Both the position numbers and the translations under genes were made by a program. Shown one piece after another: positions 12,180 to 23,519 of a DNA stretch of 64,000 bases. Each line of letters opens with the position of its first letter. Position 1 is the first letter of the stretch. A model generated the notes under the pieces. It saw only the letters and a program-made list of their open reading frames with translations. It did not search any database and was not told where the DNA came from. The stretch is from Azorinus chamasolen (taxonomy: Eukaryota; Mollusca; Bivalvia; Cardiida; Solecurtidae): contig OY755241.1 in assembly GCA_963576725.1 (NCBI GenBank), positions 58,587,071-58,651,070 on the forward strand. The letters are read 5' to 3'.

Positions 12180-13235
12180 CAATCCGAGATGGAAGAAGCA
12201 CTTCTAGAAGGGGTTTCACAGGAGGAATTATATTTGATGAAATGTCTATACAATCTGACAAACAAGTCGCCAAAAATTGGGACTTAGTGGAACTTATAGG
12301 ATTCACATATATGGGACATGAAGGCAATCTGTGAGGTGTTACGAAGAAGTAAAAATGAGAAATGTGTCGGAACACGTATCCTTCAGATGTTTTTTCTTGG
12401 AATAACAGACTTTCGTTTTCCATTTGCACACTTTGTAACAGTGGGAATCCAGCAACCACAAATTTGTTTATTTTGGGAAACCGTTGATACATTAATGATG
12501 TTTGGATTCAAAATTATCATTGGAGTACAGTTCAACAGAAGCTTTATGAAGTTAAATATTGGCAAGAATCCCGAAATATTGAGCCAACAGTCAACCTGTT
12601 TGTTCACAGACATGGTATTTCTAAAAAGTGGGATAAAGAAAAACAGTACGCTACTTTTGACATTACCATCTACAGATACAATAGTGGCAAATGTTTAAAG
12701 ACATCATTGGTACAAAACTCAAGCATTTCCAACACATAGACAACTAACAAAATTACATATTTACCCCAGTAATCACCTGGCAGAGGAAGTTGGATAAAGA
12801 CGTTTTTAATGAGACTATCAAAACCGCCTAGGGGACAAAGGCTGTATTAAATGGGGCTGTAGAATTTCTACGAATCGGTACAACAGAAATCTCCATCTTT
12901 AGAGATATAAGGCCAATCAAATCAACCAATGACCAAATACTTATGAAACTAAGAGATGCTGCGAGGTGGTTTTTGATGCATGGAAGCATCTGGTAAAGAA
13001 GCAAAACAGACAACCATAGTGTCACTATAATGTCATAAAGATATAGTCATGGTTGATTGGCTTCTGCAAAATATGTGAAGTAATCCTGGCGGCAAAGGAG
13101 ATCTCATTAATCTGTGTTACACCTGCGCTAATAATCTCTGACGTTGAGAATACATTCAGTCAAAAGTCATGGAGCCAATGCTAATCCGAATGCTCTGCTG
13201 TATACAAGGGCATTAAACAACAGTATACTATGTCT
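12180..13235 (+). pseudogene. P-element-like transposase remnant (RNase H-like domain)
   Basis: The longest open piece (12,318-12,698) reads ICEVLRRSKNEKCVGTRI ... FFLGITDFRFPFAHFVTVGI ... FWETVDTLMMFGFKIII ... FNRSFMKLN. The pattern of FAHF..GI.....FWE.VD.L...GFKI......NRSFMK resembles the catalytic part of animal P-element/THAP9-type transposases. Downstream, near 12,830-12,960, another frame gives TAVLNGAVEFLRIGTTEI-type words and about 13,150-13,230 gives NPNALLYTRALNNS, consistent with the C-terminal half. Frame changes and stops separate the pieces, so the gene is dead. No THAP zinc finger was found upstream and element ends were not identified. Family assignment rests on recalled motif pattern, not a search. 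Confidence 0.55.
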
Positions 13236-13327
13236 AAACACTGTCAATAAAGGTTGTGGCAAAAATGTGTTCTGTCACGTACGTCTATAGATCGGCTCGC
13301 TTGGTATTTTTATGATATTAAGAGGTA

Positions 13328-13690
13328 TATGATCCTATGGTACTACAATATACTGCATGTTTGGTTGTCAACCCTTTACAGTTGGCAACCACGTTGCCCT
13401 CTTTGCATGTACGATGACAAGAAAGGTTTAGTACTCTGTGAAGGCGACCTCTTAAATCCGGAAACGGAATAAGGACGTTGGATATTTTGCTGCACCCTTT
13501 ATTACTTTTCTACAGTTACTCCGTTTGAGCACACTAGCGATAAGTGGATATAGTTGTTTCACTTAAATGTTTTTGTTTCACATGCACTTCACCACTGTAT
13601 TTGCCACCGCGGTTGTTGTAGATTAGTCGGAGAGGAAAATGTTTATTTACACCGTTTGTGTTTTAGGGTTGGGATGGAATATTTGTACCA
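13328..13690. repeat. interspersed repeat family B, second copy
   Basis: Closely matches 1912-2290: tgcatgtttggttgt, ttggcaaccacg, tttagtactctgtgaaggcga, ggttgttgtagattagtcgg. The open frame at 13,254-13,472 is a reading of it. Confidence 0.6.
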
Positions 13691-13784
13691 TGAAGGAATT
13701 TCAGTGACCTATAAAGGACAGCAAATATCTATCAGAGTAATGGTTTCTTTTAATAACAATGGACTTGCAACTTACCCATTCATC

Positions 13785-13985
13785 AACCCAAAGGCATAAG
13801 TAAGAAACCCAATCATCAACCCAAAGGCATAAGTAAGAAATGTTAATTTGTTGTCAAAAATAAGTCCTAAAAACTTAGCTTGATCAACCACAGGAATTTG
13901 AATATTATGAAGAGTTAAAACAGGGTATTAACTTCTTAACTGACAGAAATGAACACTGCGCTTTCGACGTTGAAAATTTAAATAC
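13785..13985 (-). pseudogene. LINE reverse transcriptase fragment
   Basis: The minus strand encodes RKRSVHFCQLRS, a stop, then YPVLTLHNIQIPVVDQ followed by AKFLGLIFDNKLTF. The words VHFCQLR, IPVV and KFLGLIFD.KLTF are typical of the segment just past the catalytic DD of Jockey/CR1-type non-LTR reverse transcriptases. One stop and a 24-bp tandem duplication at the end (cccaaaggcataagtaagaa twice, about 13,785-13,840) show decay. Confidence 0.6.
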
Positions 13986-14029
13986 ATTCTCATTATTCCA
14001 AGTTTGTTAAGACACTGTTGAACGAGGGG

Positions 14030-15115
14030 GGGGGGGATGAGGCCCTGAAGCGCTCACCTGAGATAACCCCCAGGGCGGGGCCATTTTTGACCCAGAATGA
14101 AAAAGTAGTAAAGTCTAGCAGAAAAAGCCACACATAAAACGCCACCATCACCAAAACAACTTCAGAAAGCAGCAAATTATACTCATACACACACATACAG
14201 TAGAAAGTCACATATAAGACTCAATCACCACCAACACATCAATAGATAGCATGTCACACACACAACCAAAAACACGTGAACACAGAAAACACCAACAAAT
14301 ACAATACCACCAGAGACAAACATGAACAAAACACAAGACAAACAAAAGCAATGGTGACAAAGAGAGAACCGCCTTGGCACGGTCAGTAGCAAAATCACCA
14401 CTGGGGGTTTAAACCGGTTTACGGACGTCCTAACCTCACACTTATCTCAAAGTCACCCTAGCTAAACAAACATTGTAAATAAAGGTATCCCCACTTCCCA
14501 AAACCCTGGGTAAAGCCATTTTGGCATGGGGTCATAATTTGAACAATCTTAGAAGACTATTTAATATTAATTTGAACAATCTTAGAAGACTATTTAATAA
14601 TGATATATACCAACTATCAAAAGGTCTGGGTATTTTAGTTTGAGCCTGGTGGCGGGGCAATTTCAACCCAGATGTCATAATTTGAATTTAAAAGGACCAT
14701 TAGATCATGCTACATACAACATATCAAATCTCTAGGCTTTACATTTTCAGAGATGGTTTTCCTCTGAAAAATTTATAAGCCCTAAGCCATGGGGCAATGA
14801 TTTGAGCAATCTTTGTAGAGGACCCATTAGATGATGTTACATACCAAATGTCTAGGCCTTACAGTTTCAGAGATCTTTAGATATCTTTAAAGATTTTCCT
14901 ATGAAAAACTGATTTGAACAATATTTGTAGAGGACCGTTAGATCAGCCTACATACAAAATATCAAAGGTCTAGGTCTTGAAAAACTGATAAGCTGACAAA
15001 ATTTGGTTAAAATCGGGCCAGCGGTTTCAGAGATGTCATTTGAAATTGTGGACGGACGGATCGCAGTCACAATAGCTCACCCCGAGCTTTCAACTAGGGT
15101 AAGCTTAAAATCATC
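14030..15115 (+). repeat. C153 core-repeat element with a nested insertion
   Basis: It opens with gatgaggccctgaagcgctcacc and cccagggcggggccatttttgaccc, is interrupted at 14,098-14,510 by family A, then resumes with degenerate C153 cores (ataatttgaacaatctt, ctacataccaaatg, ggtctagg). The 3' end has gtggacggacggatcgc and aatagctcaccccgagct. The nesting shows that family A moved after this element was in place. Confidence 0.65.
14098..14510 (+). mobile_element. interspersed repeat family A, nested copy
   Basis: It runs from aaaagtagtaaagtc (constant 5' edge in all copies) through ccaccatcaccaaaac, a CA-rich stretch, gaaccgccttggcacggtcag, the palindrome taaaccggttta, to ctagctaaacaaacattgtaaataaaggtatcccc. 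Other copies: 16,720-16,860 (minus), 17,440-17,705 (minus), 28,557-28,918, 30,660-30,925, 45,868-46,045. No coding capacity; superfamily unknown. Confidence 0.65.
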
Positions 15116-15368
15116 AAGATACTAAGAACGCCATAATTTAAACATTTAACAATATTATATAAGAAACGAACTAGAATTGTTTTTGTAGTGTGTGATCAAA
15201 CTTTTCCAAAGTCCCAAAACTGCAGAATATGAAACGGAAATAACTATACACAACTAGGCATGGTGCTGATCAATCAATCCTATGAAGTTTCGAAACAAAC
15301 CTGTTCCATGTAAAACTTTCAAAGTCCAATAACTCTGCAGAAAATCCTATAAACCTTAATGAATATAA
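15116..15368. other. no gene seen; fragment of a core repeat
   Basis: Contains cactaggcatggtgctgatc and gaaacaaacctgttccatgtaaa, words also present at 61,060-61,300, so part of it is a pearl-like core repeat. Confidence 0.45.
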
Positions 15369-15584
15369 ATTCTGAAGGGTGGTGATCCCCCGAAAGCAAA
15401 GATTGCAACACAAAAAGAGAAAATTGCAGACTCGGTTTTATTGAGTCTGTCCATGAGCAGTAATTCAAAGTGCAACACTGCTCACGCCCCCTATCACCGG
15501 CATAAGCGGTATTCAATTTTCAGAACAACAAGTACTGAAATTCATGATCTCGAAGGATCAGAAGGTATAACAACACTGAGAATA
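15369..15584 (-). repeat. ~205-bp interspersed repeat X, copy 1
   Basis: Edges: ttctgaagggtggtgatccccc at the constant end; gaaggtataacaacactgag at the variable end. Inside is a stem-loop agactcgg-ttttatt-gagtct and ctcacgccccctatcaccgg. Full or partial copies lie at 42,117-42,308, 42,386-42,589, 47,890-48,076 and 49,317-49,520, with a diverged relative near 20,027-20,160. One end is fixed while the other varies between copies, as expected of a 5'-truncated retroposed element whose 3' end is the ttctgaaggg side (hence the minus strand). The overlapping open frames are artefacts. Confidence 0.7.
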
Positions 15585-16719
15585 TCCAATATCCAATTTA
15601 AGATTTTGGAGAAACCCTGTAGACAAAATATTATTGAAGCGAGAGGTACAACTTTCATCGTGCTCTTTCCATACAGAAATGCCATTCCAATAGCATCAGT
15701 AGAGCAGGAGAAAATCATTAAGAGCTTCCTAATGATTTGTTCATAAACAGTATGCAGAACTGTTTATACTTCTGTTGTTGAGTAATTTATTCCTAATTCA
15801 GTATTAGCAATGTTCTCAACAGTTGACCTAATGTAATTGTCTGAAAGAATGATTGTAAAACAGTACTAGGAAAGGGCCTTGCCTTGTTTTGACACATTCA
15901 TAGTGGTCTATATCTAGCTGAACTTCTGACAAACATCATTCATTAATTTAAACATTGCATCCTTAACATTTGTTAGTGATTTCAAAGGTTGTGTCCCCTG
16001 GATGTTTATCTTAACGTCGCTGGCTCATGGGATGTTTCAAACAAGTGCTCTTCAGTGTCAGTCATGGAATTTAAAACCTGAATAGCTGTTACTGCGTTGT
16101 AGACGAGATGTGACTTCTTCGATGTTGAAAATTTGTTTTCTTTGTTGAGTACTTGTTTGAATTTTGCCACGCAATACCCTGCCATATATATCTATTCTTG
16201 GATTCTGAATGCTCTGTTATCAAACATTTCAATATCAGTTGATGCTCAGACTGGTGGACTTTAGTTTTCTGCTGCAGAATATACTTTCTCATTCATGAAC
16301 ATTAAAACAAATATTCAAGTGTTTAGTGCTGTCAAATAATTTTAAGCGTGTTCAGTGCTATCAAATAATTTTAAGCAACACATTGGAACGATGTTTCAGA
16401 ATGTTCTCATATTTTGCCACTTCCTTTGTCTCAACCTTTCTGTTTGGTGAAATTTTGACATTTGCAAGCAGCATCTTGGATAGTATTTCGTTGATTCGAA
16501 TTTGTGATAGCTCTTTCTTGCACTTTACGTCTTCAAATAAGGAAGTGATAGAAAAGTCCTCTGGTAACTCAAAAGACAACGCTCCTCTGTCATTATCCAA
16601 ATTTCAGGTATTTGGCAAAACTTGTGACAAATTCCTCAGTCTCATCTGGAACAGTATCTGTATGTGATAGTTGCATCTGTGTCGGTAGATGGATCTGCTT
16701 CTACCATACCGGGTCAGAA
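15585..16719. other. no supported gene; overlapping open frames on both strands
   Basis: About 15,585-15,720 carries C150-like words (gagaaaccctgtagac, agaaatgccattccaatagc). Open frames at 16,326-16,667 (plus) and 16,361-16,600 (minus) overlap each other and show no domain I can name. A 28-bp direct repeat (gtgct.tcaaataattttaagc) lies at about 16,325-16,378. Confidence 0.4.
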
Positions 16720-16865
16720 GAAAAATAGCGGGGATACCTTTATTTACACTATTTGTAAAGCTGGGGTGACTTTGAGATAAGTGTGAAGTTAGGATGTCCG
16801 TAAGCCGGTTTAAACCCCCAGTGATGATTTTGCTATTGACCATGCCAAGGCGGTAATCTCTTTGT
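16720..16865 (-). repeat. family A fragment
   Basis: Inverse of the 3' half of family A: agcggggatacctttatttac, ggatgtccgtaagccggtttaaa, ccatgccaaggcggtaatctc. Confidence 0.6.
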
Positions 16866-17439
16866 CATCCTTTTGTTTGTCTTTTGGCTTTGCACTTGTG
16901 CTTTTGCTCATATATGGAATGTATATCTAGTAATCATCTTCCTGATAGCACCCCTCATCATCATGTCATCTCATCATTCATCGGCGCTATATGACCTATT
17001 CAGTGTCGCAGTGCCGTAAAACCCAGCTCACTCACTTGTGTGCTGTTAATGTTTTCTGTGTATGTACGTGTGTTTGATGCTATCTATCAATGTTTTGGTG
17101 GTGGTGGCGTCTCGTTTCATCATCGGAGGTATTTTCGAACACCTGAGTGTTTCGCAAATATTTCCAAGTATGCACGCGCTATTACGTCATCGTACACTTG
17201 CTCGATACACTAGTGTTGATAAGCAGGCGGGCAACTGTCGAAACCAAGAATGCGAAAAAAAGGGTAATAGTTTTTGAGAGTAAAAATGGCCATTTCTACA
17301 ATTACTATTATTGTCCCGATTTGAAAACCTATTACGGTGTTTCAGGATGTGAAATACTGTGTCGCGCCTTGAGATTACATTGGTACTTGCCAATAAGTGA
17401 GTGATTTCGATAGTAAAATTTAGAGAAAGTTTTTCTTAG

Positions 17440-17705
17440 TTTATGGTGGTGTTTTTGCTACTGACCGTGCCAAGGCGGTACTCTCTTTGTCACCCTTCCT
17501 TTCGTTTGCCTTGCGTCTTTGTGCTTGTGATTTGTTCATGTGTGGAACGTTTGTTCCTGGTTCGTGTCTTTTGGTGTTTTCTGTGTTCATTTCGTGTGTG
17601 TGCGTTTGATGTGTGTGTGTGTGTCATGCTGTCTGTCGGTGTTTTGGTGGTGGTTGCGTCTTGCATGTGGCTTTGCCTGCTTGACTTTACTACTTTTCCA
17701 TCTAT
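17440..17705 (-). repeat. family A fragment
   Basis: Inverse of the 5' half of family A: accgtgccaaggcggtactctc, a TG-rich stretch, ggttgcgtcttgcatgtggc, gcttgactttactacttttcc. Apparent ORFs rich in V, C and F (17,443-17,797) are readings of this repeat and recur, broken, at 28.4-28.8 kb. Confidence 0.65.
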
Positions 17706-17727
17706 ATCCTTGCTTAAGCAGTTTTTC

Positions 17728-18035
17728 AGTTAAAATGAGATTTCGACTGTTAAAATCGTCAATAGATGAACAAGCTCTAGCAAAACGAATAAGTTGAGAT
17801 ATATAAACCCCGTAAGATGGAGCACCGGGAACACCCCATCAAGATGAGGAAAATTTACAATATTAAAATCAAAATCATCTCTTTTGTCATATATTTTAGA
17901 AGAAATCATTCCATTATCAATTTTAAGGTCCAGATCAAGAACCGCTGCATAATTGTCGGACGGGTTAGCTTTATTCAATTTGAGTTATTTAGGATAAATT
18001 GTATGAATCAGAGCATCAAAGAATGGGTTATCTAA
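17728..18035 (-). pseudogene. Naiad-type Penelope-like RT, C-terminal part
   Basis: The minus strand reads NLDNPFFDALIHTIYPK, stop, LKLNKANPSDNYAAVLDLDL, then ISSKIYDKRDDFDFNIVNFP. These words (LNKAN.SD, LDL.L, SSKIYDKRDDFDF, NFP.LDG) are characteristic of the reverse transcriptase of a large invertebrate family that I equate with Naiad Penelope-like elements. The upstream YLDD part lies at 19,125-19,235. The two halves are separated by a pearl-like element inserted within the RT. The TAA after IYPK and a frameshift after LDG show it is dead. Confidence 0.65.
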
Positions 18036-19124
18036 GTTAACTAGAACTGTAAGCCAAAGGCTAACGAATACCCCCCACCTGTCTGCTTGTCAGAACACCT
18101 ATCATCAATCTGAACATATGTACATACAGAAACGTGAAGAGATTTAAAAACACTACATGCCCCAACCCAATTTATGTAATAATAATGAAGAATAATTCTT
18201 AGAAATAAGACCCTTTCATGAGGTTTTTGTCAAATCCAAAGTTCTAAAGCTAGGTACCTTTTCAGAAAAACATTAAGTTCAAGGACCATAACTCTGACAA
18301 AAATTATTCAACCAGACCGATATTTGAACTTCAGCTGTACCTCATCTAGATTTATTTTTATGTCAAATATGAAGTTAATATCTGCAACCACTTCCAAAGA
18401 AAGACCGGAAAACTGAAAAAAAAAAAAGTTCAAGGGTCATAACTCTGGCAAAAATTATTCAACCAGACTGAGATTGGGAATTAAGCTGTAAATCATGTAG
18501 AGTTAGCTTTATGCCAAATATAAAGTTAACATCTGCAACCACTTCCAAGAAAAGTCCGGAAAACTGAAAATTTGACAAAAAATTAAAGTTCAAGGGCCAC
18601 AACTATGGCAAAATTTATTTAACCAGACTGAGATTGGGAATTAAGCTGTAAATCATGTAGAGTTAGCTTTATGCCAAATATAAAGTTAATATCTGCAACC
18701 ACTTCCAAGAAAAGTCCGGAAAATCCCAAATTTGAAGAAAAAATTAAAGTACAAGGGCAATAACTCTGGAAATAATTATTTTACCTGACTGAGATTGTAA
18801 CATAAGCTGTAACTTATACAGATTTAGCTATAGATAGAGTTGATATCTGGAGTCACTTCCATAAAAAGTCCAGAAAACCGGAAAACATTGGTACGGGACT
18901 AAAAAGGGGAGATAACTCCTGAAGTAGTGGTCCGATCATAACGGAAATATGCGGTGCACAGGTTTATATGGTCATATGGCTATATATGAACTTTCAACAA
19001 AATTGAAGCAAAACTGTAGAAGAAGGCCGGACAAAATTGTGTCCACGGACGGACAGACGGACAACCTGATTCCAGTATACCCCCCCCCCCCCAAACTTCG
19101 TTGTGGGGGGGGGGGTATAAAAAT
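18036..19124 (+). mobile_element. pearl-like (Helentron-associated) element inserted in the Naiad RT
   Basis: The head is tagaactgtaagccaaaggc ... caatctgaacatatgtacat, repeated at 55,912-56,040, where it starts another element. Then come about four to five ~150-bp cores (ttcaagggtcataactctggc, caaccagactgagattggg, gcaaccacttccaagaaaag), and the 3' end gtccacggacggacagacgg. The tail is a long C-run/G-run hairpin (tacccccc...ggggggta, about 19,078-19,118). Flanking minus-strand RT code reads through if the element is skipped, so both boundaries are well placed. Confidence 0.75.
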
Positions 19125-19240
19125 ATCATCCAAATATCGACAAGTTTCATTGAAGGCTTTTATAACATCTTGTGTTTGAGGATTAAAACGCAACATGAAA
19201 TCTCTCTCATAGCAGTACAAAAACAAGTTTAGATGATGGT
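19125..19240 (-). pseudogene. Naiad-type RT, catalytic YLDD segment
   Basis: The minus strand encodes LFLYCYERDFM, then DVIKAFNETCRYLDDIF. YLDD is the RT active-site motif (A/YxDD box) and FLYCYERDFM is the segment just before it in this family. The sequence diverges upstream of about 19,235. The partner segment continues at 18,035. Confidence 0.65.
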
Positions 19241-20020
19241 TGTTTTGGACCGTTGCAGAAGATCTATGACTGAATGTCACAAACTCATGCGTAACTGTCA
19301 GCAAACAGTTATTACTAGGTTTGATGTTGCCGCTGTTGCATCCAAAGCACGCATTACTGCACTTTCAATAGCAAACTTACCATCAGCATTATCCAAAATG
19401 GTATTTACCCCTTTAATAAAAATACCATACATTTGCACCATCTCAGCCTTTCAAGAGCCTATTGTCAGTGAAGAGGCATGCAATACAGTTTCTGATGTCA
19501 CTGAAAATGTCACAAACCTTAGTACCAATAGTCTCGCCAATTGTGCAAAATCGTACTATCAACATTCAGAATAGTGTATTTATCAATAAACACGTCCACA
19601 ACAGCACGAAAAAACAACGAGAAGTAACCATCAGTGGACTTGTTTCAGATAAGGAGATAACACAAGCCTCAATAATTAATGAGATGGAAAGAAATGATGC
19701 AAAGAAATGAGAGTCGGAAAAAAAGGTAAAAAGGGTTGTCAAAAAGAATGCAAACTGTATCCCGAAAAGTAATGAATGGTGCTTCACGGCCCATCGACAC
19801 TGATGGTCATATAGAGCCGAATAAATAATGTAAATAAATCTATATGATGAAATCAAATAACGACAATCGAAAAGTAAATATTTCACAATGTGAACAAAGT
19901 ACTTCAGGTCATCCCTCATCAAAGCCCAGTCATATCATATCCTATACAATGCAAGTGATTGTTGTGAGACCAAGGTACTCAGAAGAAATGATACATTTAT
20001 TAGCAATATGAAGAGAAAAT
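19241..20020. other. no supported gene
   Basis: Overlapping open frames (19,233-19,574, 19,462-19,710, 19,566-19,922 minus) share no recognisable domain or clear splice context. The S/T- and N-rich reading around 19,440-19,560 could be debris of a retroelement 5' region; I cannot support more. Confidence 0.35.
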
Positions 20021-20026
20021 AGAAGA

Positions 20027-20165
20027 CTCGGTTTTAATGAGTCTTCATAAGCAGTTCACTTACCACGCCCACTGGCACTGGCTTTTAAACAAACAGCGGT
20101 GTTCAAATTTCATTGTTAACAGCATTGAAACTGTGACGATCCTCATAATCTAGTTCAGGAAATAT
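20027..20165. repeat. diverged relative of repeat X
   Basis: Shares agactcggttttaatgagtc, ttcataagcag, cacgccca, agcggtgttcaa and tttca in the same order as repeat X, but is clearly older. Confidence 0.45.
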
Positions 20166-20477
20166 AACCATCCCGTTAAATTCCAATTCATCCAGCCACT
20201 AATTGCGATCAATATCTTTTACAATTTTATTAATATTGAAGTTAACACTATTTTGTGACCAACTTCTTGTGTGCATAGTTATTATACGAATGTGGAATGG
20301 ATGGCATGAACCCAACTGTACTAATTACTTTACTACGACGATTTTGATTTGATGTTCGAAAACTTGTGTTTGGAAACCTGCCATTTTGTCATTGAAGAGG
20401 GTAAAGAAAACACGTTATTATTTGTGCATCATATAGTAAATTTTTACATGAATGTATGTGTAAATAGTTGATAACAA

Positions 20478-21430
20478 TGAAACAAGAGATGTCACAGTCA
20501 CGTGACAAATGCCCCCAAACATTGTACCTTGTGACCTTGACCTTTGACCCATGGACTTGACACATCGTCTTTGTGTGGTAAACATTTGTGCCACAGGTTC
20601 CTTTGAAATCCATTCACAGATAAACAAGTAATTGTACCCTGTGACCTTGACCTTTCACATATGGACCAGGGAGCTGAACGCGACACATCGTCTTTGTCTG
20701 GTGACCATCTGTGCCAAGTTAATCCATTGATAGATAAAGATGTTACAGACCGGACACGAACTTTGTGACAAAGTAATTGTATTCTGTGACCTTGACCTTT
20801 GACCCATGGACCAGGGAGTTGAAAGCGACACATCTTCGTCCGGTGAACATTTGTGCCAAATCATATTGAAATCCATTGATAGATAAAGAAGTCACAGACC
20901 GGACACTAAATTTGTTACAAAGTAATTGTGACTGACCCATGGACCTGGAAGTTGAACGCGACACACCGTCTTTGTGTGGTGAAGATTTGTGCCAAGTTAT
21001 ATTGAAATCCATTTATAGATGAAGTTACAGACCGGACACGAAATTTGTGACAAAGTAATTGTACCCTTTGACCTTGACCTTTGACCCATGGACCAGGGAG
21101 TTAAACGCGACACATCGTCTTTGTGTGGTGAACATTTCTCGCAAGTTGTATTGAAATCTATTGATAGATGAAAAGTTACAGACCGGACATGAAATTTGTG
21201 ACAAAGTAATTGTACCATGTGACCTTGACCTTTGACCCATGCACCAGGGAGTTCAACGCGACACATAGTCTCTGTCTCGTGAACATTCGTGGCAAGTTAT
21301 ATTTAAATCCATTGATAGATGAGGTTACAGACCGGACACGAATTTGGGATGGGTGGAAGGACAGATGACGAACAGACGAAATAACGGACAATGTGATTAC
21401 TATATGCCCGCCTTTGGGGACATAAAAATC
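20478..21430 (+). repeat. pearl-like array of ~150-bp cores (family D), about six units
   Basis: It opens acaagagatgtcacagtcacgtgacaaatgcccc, then carries units with tgaccttgacctttgaccc, atggaccagggagttgaacg, cgacacatcgtctttgtg, aagttatattgaaatcc and ttacagaccggacacgaa. The end is ggaaggacagatgacgaacagac followed by tatgcccgcctttggggac. A second copy is at 38,925-40,030. The many overlapping minus-strand ORFs are in-phase readings of the ~150-bp unit. Confidence 0.8.
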
Positions 21431-21762
21431 GTGCAAATAACATGGGCTAATTGTTCTCGGTTGAAAAACAACAACCAGGTTAAGCGTTAGGTTTTCAACA
21501 ACTGGTCTGACCACGCTATGTGGCTTTTCCTGCTTGACTTACTACTTTTTCACTTATGTAGTAGATTATTTGTAAATTGTAAGCCAACACTATTGATCAA
21601 GTTCTAAAAAGTTTCTTTAATAATACATTTGGCCCATTCAATTTTTATGCTAAAAGAAGGACATATACGTAACTATATTATTAAAGATTAGTAAATATTT
21701 ATCAGAAAATGCATTAACCCATCCCTCTACTACACAGGCTATTAATATAAGGACTACTGTAG

Positions 21763-23035
21763 TGCACTTTACCGGTACGTAGAATATACCCGGATATTAT
21801 GGTTTCTCCCGCGCATGCGCAGTTATTTTAATATATATATTAAAATCGCGAGCCCGAGCACTTATAACAGTAAAAAGGCAAAATAAATGTTTTTTGAGTT
21901 GTTCGTGAAAAATTGGGTTAAAACTTCGTTTTTCAAAACTAAGTTATTAATACGAATTTAAATAACAGCGTAAACGGCAATCCGTTTTTCATTTTATGAA
22001 TGACATTCCAATAAGAGTCGTTGCTGTCACGTGATTGACCGTTACTAACACGTGAAAATTTCCGGCGATTTGATTGGTTAAGGTAAGTCGATAAGCGTCT
22101 TTGTAGTAAATGAAAAACAGCTGATAGTAAAATGTTATATAACGTCTGGTTTAATATATGACGATATATACGAATTGTCCAAAAGTAAAGATCAACTTAT
22201 ACAGTGGCTACAGTGGGTGATTTCAGTGGTGTATGTAAATTTTGTAGTGAGGGGAGTGTGTTTTTAGTGTCAGACAAGTTATAGCAGTGATCAGTTAGTT
22301 TGGAGGTGTAGTTACCGTCACTGCAACAAAAAAACAATAAGAGAAGGATCTTGGTTTTCGGGGACACATTTGTCACTACAGCAAGCAGTAAAACTAACCT
22401 ATTACTGGGTATGTAATCTTCTAGACGATTACATATTAAGAGAGTTGAGAATAGGAAGTGAACATACCATAGCGGACTGGAAGAATTTTGAACTACAGCT
22501 CTTTCAGACTGTTGGAAGGCCTATTTCAGTTTAAAATCGGAGGTGTATCAACATTTAACAGTCAATCACTCTATAGAATTTAAAAATAAAGAAACTGGTG
22601 CTTGTACAAATCAAATTGAATCTACATGGAATGCTGTTGAGAAATCTTTACCAAGAACAGGAACCCAAAAATCTCTCTACGATAGTTATTTAATAGAATA
22701 CTGTATAAGAAAGAAATATTTAAAGGATGCAGAAGATAATTTTTTGACTTTTATGACCCTCATTAAACGAATTTACTGCTGTAAAGGACGAGTACCATTA
22801 CAGGAAATCAGATCAAACAAACCAGAGAAACTAGATCTAAATGGAAGCATGGATTTATTTGACTAGACAGGTAGGCATGTTTTTTTTTGTTATCGTTTCT
22901 TGTATATTATACCCCAAACCCCCGCATTTAGTACCGTTTCTATACAACTAAAATGGCGGCCATTTTAGTTGTCAAGACCGACGCGCACCTGTCTTTGATC
23001 TCGCACATGCGCAGTACACGTACCGGTAAAGTGCA
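21763..23035 (+). mobile_element. Merlin (ISXO2-like) DNA transposon, internally deleted
   Basis: The outer ends are 18-bp perfect inverted repeats: tgcactttaccggtacgt (21,763-21,780) and acgtaccggtaaagtgca (23,018-23,035), with gcgcatgcgc-like words just inside both. Between them lie two transposase remnants of the ISXO2/Merlin type. I could not find a convincing 8-9 bp target duplication. Confidence 0.7.
22286..22866 (+). pseudogene. ISXO2-like (Merlin) transposase with deleted catalytic core
   Basis: One frame from about 22,286 reads REGSWFSGTHLSLQQAV and WKNFELQLF, the N-terminal part. A second frame from 22,501 reads SDCWKAYFSLKSE, then YQHLTVNHSIEFKN, IESTWNAVEKSLPRTGT and SYLIEYCIRKKYL, the C-terminal part with the second catalytic Asp in SD.WKAY. 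The first Asp region (normally DE..F and the GG.G loop) is missing at about 22,500. The two remnants meet out of frame with a TGA at 22,489. Size and order otherwise fit the family. It is a non-autonomous deletion derivative inside matching TIRs. Confidence 0.7.
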
Positions 23036-23519
23036 TTCTAGCCATATAAGAACCTCTGGAGCAAATGCTCTATTTTATCACAATGGTTTCAAAAAGTCAG
23101 CGAATTTGGTTTTATGCACTGCGACTCTGAAAAGGTCATAAAAGTGTTTTACAGGGAGTCAAATGGGTTCATAATCTACCATATACATATTTAAACTGAC
23201 AACTTGTTTCTTCATTCAGACTGCTGTCACGTCTTAAAATAATGGAGGAAGCCATGTAGACCCAGATGTCATACAAATATGCACGGTTGAGTACACAGAA
23301 AATGGCACCAATAAAATTGGCTAGAAGGCAGTTGTCAGAATTTCTGATCAAGCTGTTTGATGTCACGTGAGGGTAATGCTGATGACGTAAAATAATGTTT
23401 ATCGAGGTATGACATTTTCTGAGGAGACGGTGTATTTTCGGAACAACACTATTAACTTTGGTGCTTCTGAGTGGAGGAAACATTGAGAAACATAGTCGAC
23501 AGTTAATATATGGAGCGGT

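Noticed and set aside
17443..17797. Cysteine/valine-rich ORFs resembling a membrane protein
   Set aside because: They lie inside repeat family A and recur, interrupted, at 28,350-28,815 and 45,856-46,044.
19233..19922. Possible host gene from overlapping ORFs
   Set aside because: No domain, no splice pattern, both strands equally open; left unannotated.
20389..21514. Stacked overlapping minus-strand ORFs repeating words such as LPGPWVKGQGH
   Set aside because: They are in-phase translations of the ~150-bp family D core repeat; the same readings occur at 38,901-39,855. Not genes.
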